Source of the DNA: Ursus arctos | Taxonomy: Eukaryota > Chordata > Mammalia > Carnivora > Ursidae | Assembly: GCF_023065955.2 (NCBI RefSeq) | Contig: NW_026623019.1 | Span: 19,824,850 to 19,888,849, forward strand | Length of the DNA stretch: 64,000 nt | Reading direction: 5' to 3' | Shown here: positions 57,761 to 64,000 of the stretch, piece after piece | Numbering within the stretch: position 1 is the stretch's first letter | Layout: each line of letters opens with the position of its first letter | Notes under the pieces: generated by a model | Told to the model about the DNA's origin: nothing | What the model saw: the letters and a program-made list of their open reading frames with translations, nothing else | Database searches by the model: none | Position numbers and translations under genes: made by a program

Positions 57761-59465
57761 TAGAGGTTTTTTTTGTTTTGTGTATGTAGCATTTCATGCA
57801 GAGTTCCATTTGTGTTTGTATGGGAGTGGTTTTTTATACCTATATTAATGTATTATAATTAATTAAGTTCCTCCTTTTGTTAGGAGGTTTATCCTGGGTT
57901 TCAAAGCCAGCCTACAAACAAAATTTGGAAATGAGTTGGTAATGAACTGAGAGCTAAAGGTATATTTTACAAATTCAACAATATGGTTGAATAACTTGTG
58001 AAATATTTCTGACAACCAAAAACAAAATGCTAAAATTCAAAGAAATTTTTAAAATTCTAAGCAACCAACTTACAAAATAATCATAAATAATCGCAAAGTA
58101 ATTACTGTTTTGGATGAAAAATTAAACTTTCCAGGAAAATTGGCTCACAGTAGAATGTAGAAGAGTATGCCTATGTGTATGGCCTTTCTATATTTGACAG
58201 GACTATTTACTGCTTTTGAATGATTCTTGAGCCAAACCTATAAAAACCACTGAAAGAATTTGAGTTGCTAATATGGCCAAATGTATTAATTGTCCAAAAT
58301 TAATAATTAATTAATTTGGAAAAATTAATCTATATTCATGGCTTTCCTTCTCAATATTTTAAGTTGCTTCCAAATGTTATTGTCATCCCCTAGAGGGCAT
58401 TTGATGAATTCTAGGATTAATAGCTGCATTTTGTACATGATAGAACTTCAGTGACATGGCCAAGGCAAATAGTCAAATCAACTTTTGACCATCCATGCAT
58501 GCATTAGCCAGTTTTTTTATTGTTATCTACAAAATGATATGTACAAATTGTTTCTACTGCCTACATTATTATCGTTCATAAGCCAGAAACGCTGAGACCA
58601 AATGGGATTGGAAATGAGTGCTCACACATGACTATTGCAATCACTACTCAAAATCATATTTAACAGAAAAAGTTATTAATGTCTCTATAGACAGGAAAGG
58701 ACATTTAATTCATAAGCCAGTATCCTACAGTGGTAGAGAATTTCAGATTTAAGGATGAATCTAACTCAGTATATAATTTCCTTATTCATTTCCTCATTGT
58801 ACTAAATGATGAGACTCATCACTTGGTAGCCTCTAGGTTATTTCATAAGGTCAATGGAAAAATAGCATTGTGGCTTAAATCTATTACTCTGAACAATACG
58901 AAATTCATATACAATTCCTTAGGAAACCCACATACACAGCTGCTTTGGGTGAAATTGTTTAAAAATATCTTTCAAAGAATATTTCTGGTTTATATGTTTT
59001 ACTAGTTTTTACAATTATTGTTATGTTATTCACTCATAAGTCATAATATCTCTTGCTATTTACCCTCAATTGTATTTTAACATTTCTCTTTAAATTTGTT
59101 CTTCCTGGTAGAAAGGATATTGGCTTTTAACAAAATTCAACAGAGCACTTGATATTATTAAATGACTAATGTGTATATTTCAGTGAACTCTTCATATTTC
59201 CAGAGAAACTAGAAACAAAAAGATTCATCATGGTATCAGAAGAATTACAAAGAGAGGGGCGAAATTTGTCTAATTCTTAATAAAATACTGAAATATTTAC
59301 TAAATAGTAGGCAAACAATCCAAAGAGTTATTAGTTTTTGAGGTCCTTAATTTGCTCTCAAAAAAGAATAAAGAGTTTTATTCTAGGAAAAATCTGGCAG
59401 AATTCATCCCATTTTCCATTTGTTCATACTGTGTAGAATCATTCAAAAGTACAGTGAAAGTGTAT
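57761..59465. other. Unassigned unique sequence
   Basis: No repeat family or gene recognised. 58380-58500 may hold a very decayed MIR. A 91-codon frame at 58730-59005 has no recognised similarity. Confidence 0.4.
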
Positions 59466-59469
59466 TGTT

Positions 59470-59472
<3 letters not shown>

Positions 59473-59511
<39 letters not shown>

Positions 59512-59599
59512 GTAGGCTCCACACCCAGCATGGAGCCCAGTAAGGGGCTTAAACTCACAATCATGAAATCAAGACCAAACTGAGCCACCAGGTGCCCCT
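59473..59599 (-). mobile_element. CAN-SINE, antisense, shortened, 37-T tail
   Basis: A pure run of 37 T (59473-59509), then ggctccacacccagcatgga, ggggcttaaactcacaatca, and a head ending ccaccaggtgcccc. The GA-rich and middle parts are missing. An 8-base repeat, tgtttgat, flanks it (59466-59473, 59599-59606). Confidence 0.88.
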
Positions 59600-59606
59600 G
59601 TTTGAT

Positions 59607-60508
59607 ATTTATTTATTTGGCTCCCACAGTGTGGTGTTCTAACTAACTAAAATAGCATTGGTCTTCATGTCTATTTTCAGACAGACAAGAGCAAATGCAA
59701 TGATACAGATTCAAATAGTCAATCTCAAAACAAAGGCATTTGGTTATTTCGTGTATGCCAAGTAAATTGAAAATGGGACTCTTAGATTTTAGGAAGTGCA
59801 ATTCAGCACAATGGGAGCAAAAATTGGAAATGACATTATCCTGCAGACTGAGGAATCCCACTAAACCCCATTATTTGATCTTACATAGATTTATAGCATA
59901 GTAAATTGCCTTAGAATAGGAGTGTAAAATCTGGAATTAAGGAAGGGGCTTTAAGGAGTATTAATAAATTTCTGAAACGGTATGGAAAATTATGTGGTTT
60001 TTTTTTTTTAAGAAAAACATTCAAGGCTTTCATTGGATTCTCTAAGGTGAATACAGCTGGAAAAAGTCAAGAACCACTATCTTAGAAAAGAATTACTATT
60101 AATTCCTGAGTGAAAATGAAGGATTGTCAAGTTTGCTTGTTTGTTTTCTGTGACTAATGCAAATAATCCCATTGATCCGTTCTCAGGGTCTTGATTTTTT
60201 CATTTCCTCTTAGTTTAAAAACTTCAACCTCTTTGCCATTTGAGTCTCACTATTGTTACATTTACTCATAGAAACTCCAGCCTAAGTGATTGCCACCTTT
60301 ATCATTCTAATGATACTTTATCTATATAGAGAAACAATGACAAATTTAGCAGGCTTTTGTTTTGTTTTGTTCTTGGAGCAGCAGAAATCTGTACTGTAAA
60401 GGATAGTGCTTTCGTTCAATAACTATAATCTAAGATTTGTCACGAATGATATTGTGCTTATTTTGTTTTTAATAATTTTTAAATTAAAAAATAATTTTTA
60501 AATTAAAA
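59607..60508. other. Unassigned unique sequence
   Basis: No repeat family or gene recognised. A T run lies at about 60000-60010. Confidence 0.4.
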
Positions 60509-60522
60509 AATAATTTTTTTAG

Positions 60523-60715
60523 GGGCACCTGGGTGGCGCAGTTGTTAAGCATCTGCCTTCGGCTCACAGCGTGATCCTGGAGTTCTGGGATCGAGCCCAA
60601 CGTCAGGCTCCTCCGCTGGGAGCCTGCTGCTTCCTCTCCCACTCCCCCTGCTTGTGTTCCCTCTCTCACTGGCTGTCTCTCTGTCAAATAAATAAATAAA
60701 ATCTTTAAAAAAAAT
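60523..60715 (+). mobile_element. CAN-SINE, sense, 14-bp target duplication
   Basis: ggggcacctgggtggcgcag, cttcggctcacagcgtgatc, ctgggatcgagcccaacgtc, tgcttgtgttccctctctca, an AAATAAATAAAATC tail. Repeat aataatttttttag at 60509-60522 and 60716-60729. Confidence 0.96.
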
Positions 60716-60724
60716 AATAATTTT

Positions 60725-61490
60725 TTTAGATTTTTAAATAGTTGTAGATTTACAGAAAAGTAGTGATAGTACAAGAATTTCCCATATAGCCTGCACCCAG
60801 TTTTCCCTGTTATTAACATCTTACATTAGTGTAGCAATAACCTGTATATAGTATAATATACTTGTCACAATTAATTAACCAATAATGATACACTATTATT
60901 TACTAAAATCAAGGCTTTATTCAGACATCCTTAGTTTTTATCTAATGCGCTTTTTCTATTCCAGGATCCCATCCAGGAAGCCACATTACCTTTAATTGTC
61001 ATGTTTCCTTAAACCCCTCTGTGCTATGACAATTTCCCAGACTTTCTTTGTTTTCCCTGACCTTAATGGTTTTGAAGGTTACTGGCCAAGTATTTTGTAG
61101 AATGTCCCTCAATTGAGGCTTGTTTGATGTTGTTCTCATGATTAGATTGGGATTATGGGTTTTGGGGAGAAAAACCGCAGAAGTAAAGTACTATTCTCAT
61201 TATATCGTATCAAAGCTGCATACTATCAAAACTGATTTATTATAATTGATGTTAATATTGATGAACAGGCTAGAATAGTGTTTGTTAGGTTTCTTCACTA
61301 TAAAGTTATCTTTTTTACCTTCTTTTATTACTGTACTCTTTGGAAGGAAGTCACAATGCACAGCCCACACTTCAGGATTTAGAGTTATGTTCCACCTCTT
61401 TTGGGGCAGACTATCTATGTCAATTCTTTGTACATTCTTGCATGGGAGTCTGATCTATATTTTCTTATTTATTATATATAAAATATATAT
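60725..61490 (-). mobile_element. Ancient L1-type repeat, antisense
   Basis: agatttacagaaaagtagtg, ttcccatatagcctgcaccc, ttattaacatcttacattag, gaatgtccctcaattgaggc, tctcatgattagattgggat, ttcttcactataaagttatc. I associate these with an old L1M 3' region; subfamily uncertain. Confidence 0.5.
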
Positions 61491-61559
61491 TTAAGTATAA
61501 ATATATGTACTTATGAATATTTATTTTATACTTTGGGTTATAATTCAATAAAATCTTTT

Positions 61560-63900
61560 TGTTTTTGTTCAAATTGTTCTAGCTTTGGCCATTGGTAACT
61601 ATTTTAGTTAGCTCTGGTGTCCCTTTGACCTGTCTCCTCATTACTGTGGATTTTTTTAGCACTTCCCTACTTTTTAAAAATATATAATGTTCCAGGCTCA
61701 TTCTCTTCTATTTTTTGTTTTGTTTTGTTTTAATGTAGATCTGAGTTTCTCATCTATATCACTTTCTTTCTCCCTGAAGACCTCCTTTGAACATTTCTTG
61801 CAGGGCAGGTCTGCTAGCAATGAATTCGCTCAGTTTTTGTCTGAGAAAGTTTGTAATTTTCCATTTTTTAAAAAGATTTATTATTTTTGAGAGGGGGAGA
61901 GAGACAGAGCGAGAGCGTGTTGAGAGGAGGGGCAGAGGAAGAGGAAGGGAGAATCTCAAGCAGATTCCCTGCTGAGTGTGGAGACCAGTATGGGGCTTGA
62001 TCCCACAACCCTGAGATCATGACCTGAGCCGAAATCAAGAGTCAGACATTTAACCGACTGAGCCACCCAGGTGCCCTTATCTGTCAATTTTGAAGGATAA
62101 TTTCACTGAGTATTGAATTCTAGGTTGGTGTTTGTTTTTCTCTTTCAACACCTTAAATATTTCATTCTACTTTCTTCTTGATTACATGGTTTCTGGAGAG
62201 AAGTCTGCTGTAATTCTTATCCTTGTTCTTCTTGGGTAAGTTTTTTATTTTAGTTTTTTTTTTCCTCCGCTCTGACTTCTTTCGAGATTATCACTTTGTC
62301 TTTGGTTTTATTCAATTTGAATATGCCTATATATATTTTTTGGTTTTGGTCTTTGTTTATTTATTTTTTATTATTTATCCTGTTTAGCGTTCTCTAAATT
62401 TCTTAAATTTGTGATTTGGTATCATTAATTTTGGAAAGTTCTCAGCCATTATTCAAATATTTCTTTTGCTCTGTTCTCTTTTCTCCTGGTGCTACTCCAA
62501 TTACTAATATCTCACACATTTTGAAATTATTACATAGTTTTTGAATGTTCTGTTCTGTTTTATTTATTCATTTTTCTCTGTGCATTTCAGTTTGGGAAGT
62601 TCCTATTAACCTATCTTTGGGCTCAATAAAATTTTCCTCCATTGTGTCCTGTTACTGAAGAGCCCATAAAAGTCATTCTTTACTTCTGTTACTGTGCTTT
62701 TTAAATTTCTAGTATTTCCTTTAAATTCTTTCCTAGAGTTTCCATCTCTCTGCTTGCATTACCCACTCTTCTTGTATATTTTGTAATTCTCCATTAGATT
62801 CCTTAGTATATTAATCATAGTTATTTCAAAGTCTCTGATAATTTCAACATCTATGAAATATCTGAGTTATTTTAATGCTTGATCTGCAGACTGTACTTCT
62901 TGCCTTTTTGTATGCTTTATAATTTGTGTGTATAAAGTTGGACATGGTATATCAGGTGATAGGAACTAAGGTAGATAAGCCTTTTAGTATAAGATTTTAT
63001 GTTCATATGGCTAGGAGTTGAACAGTGTGTAACAGTTTGCTATAGTTGTCAGAAGCTTCAAGTTTCTCTACTTTTCTTGTTTTGTCTTCCCTTTTGACTT
63101 CGGGCTTCCCCAAGTTCTCACCGTAAGACAAAGTTGGCATCATGGAGCTCTTTCAACTGTAATCCACTGCATTATACTGGAGACCTGTTGGTATTGTAGT
63201 AACCTATGAGGCAAGAGAAGAATTCTGTAATACTGTAATTAAATCTCAGTTTTTTTAGTTGGCTTGTGTTCCTGGCCTGGGACCTTCAAAATATTTCTTA
63301 GTTTTCTTTTCTCCCCACACTCCCCAGGTAAGACAGGAAGGTTAAAGGGGGCTGGAGTTGGAGAAATGCCTTTTCTTAAGTGGGATAAAGCCCCAGTAAA
63401 AGTTTATTTTGCTGGAGAGTAGTAGGCTTTTGTTACAGAAAATGCACTGTGTATATTTTATGATGATTACTCTTTTTCTGCCCCTGCCAGAGTCATGGGG
63501 GGATCTTTCTCAGCTCTTTCCTTAAGAACCTGATTGAATTCCTAGAGGTAACACCCCAGAGAGTGTGGGGGCCCCATTGAGACAGCAGTACCTGGAGTTT
63601 CTCATTCTAATGCAATTTCACTCTTAGCCTCCAGTGATTCATAGAATTACCATTTAAGTGTTCCTACTAGTTACCGCCCTAGTGGCTTCTACTCCAGATA
63701 AGCAGATCTTAGTTGCAGCGGTATTCACCAGTCTTTCCAGATTTCAGAGTGGCAGTTTGCCTTGCAACCTCAGTTCTCTGATGGGTCCATGAAAAGTAGC
63801 TGATTTTCAGATGTTTTGGTTTTTACTTATTGTAAGGATAGGAATAGTGACCTCCAACCTGATTACATATTGGAGCTTAAATCAGAAGTCCCAGGTATCA
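61560..63900 (-). mobile_element. Ancient L1 ORF1 and 5' UTR, antisense
   Basis: The plus strand follows the reverse of an L1M-type 5' end: catttcttgcagggcaggtc, attttgaaggataatttcac, gaagtctgctgtaattctta, ctcagccattattcaaatat, ttcctccattgtgtcctg, catagttatttcaaagtctc, tgataatttcaacatctatg, tctcagctctttccttaaga, cttagcctccagtgattcat, gagtggcagtttgccttgca, gatgggtccatgaaaagtag. One CAN-SINE is nested at 61866-62077. The right edge is near the window end. Confidence 0.7.
61866..62077 (-). mobile_element. CAN-SINE, antisense, nested in ancient L1
   Basis: ttaaaaagatttattatttt, GA-rich block, tctcaagcagattccctgct, ccctgagatcatgacctgag, and a head ending ccacccaggtgccc. Confidence 0.94.
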
Positions 63901-64000
63901 TATTGTGGTTTTGTGATTAAATATGTTTGAGAAACACTTGTTAAACAAGTCAAAATATCTTTTTTATTCTAGAATTTCTTTAAGATTTTAAGGAAATTTT

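Overview
The window is mammalian nuclear DNA from a carnivoran. At least 22 copies of the tRNA-Lys-derived CAN-SINE family are present, in both orientations. The youngest copies begin like ggggcgcctgggtggc, carry cttcggctcagggcgtgatc, and end in an AAAT-type tail. That subfamily look (SINEC1_AMe-like, from memory) points to an arctoid caniform such as a bear, panda or pinniped; the exact species is inference. Carnivore-type LINE-1 (L1) 3' ends, MIR, L2, MLT1 LTRs and hAT fragments complete a normal eutherian intergenic or intronic repeat set.

I find no supportable host protein-coding exon, tRNA, rRNA, CRISPR array, operon or prokaryotic feature. All open frames above about 100 codons are L1 coding remnants, their opposite strands, or chance frames in unique DNA.

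Layout: 1-2.03 kb, an L1 with an inverted 5' part. 2.9-3.4 and 4.6-5.1 kb, two MLT1-type LTRs. 6.7-7.2 kb, a hAT MITE and a GGAA microsatellite. 8.4-10.3 kb, an old antisense L1 carrying three nested CAN-SINEs. 10.3-16.2 kb, unique DNA with MIRs, L2 and SINEs. 16.6-17.2 kb, an old LTR-like repeat. 18.27-18.90 kb, a complete inverted L1 insertion with a 13-bp target duplication. 20.95-21.8 kb, an L1 ORF2 3' part. 22.0-23.4 kb, three SINEs and a G-rich minisatellite. 25.8-26.0 kb, a palindromic AT microsatellite. 27.0-29.0 kb, the youngest large L1, with 455 open codons of ORF2 and an inverted 5' scrap. 29-32 kb, MIRs and SINEs. 32.9-34.3 kb, an L1 5' UTR plus ORF1 remnant. 35.7-37.0 kb, an unidentified A-tailed segment and MIRs. 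38.0-47.2 kb, mostly unique DNA with SINEs. 47.2-49.5 kb, layered L1 pieces. 49.6-52.2 kb, SINEs. 52.2-54.9 kb, unique. 54.9-57.3 kb, L1 pieces. 57.3-57.8 kb, a possible decayed retrocopy. 60.5-63.9 kb, SINEs within ancient antisense L1.

No genes act together here. The readable biology is retrotransposition history: three L1 5' inversions, nested SINE insertions with target duplications, one 3'-truncated SINE with a duplication, and an inverted young SINE pair. Several non-repetitive stretches rich in TAAT/ATTA cores could be conserved regulatory elements, but only cross-species alignment can say. I saw no convincing undescribed system. Repeat family names are from memory of consensus sequences and boundaries are good to roughly 5-30 bases unless a target duplication fixes them.
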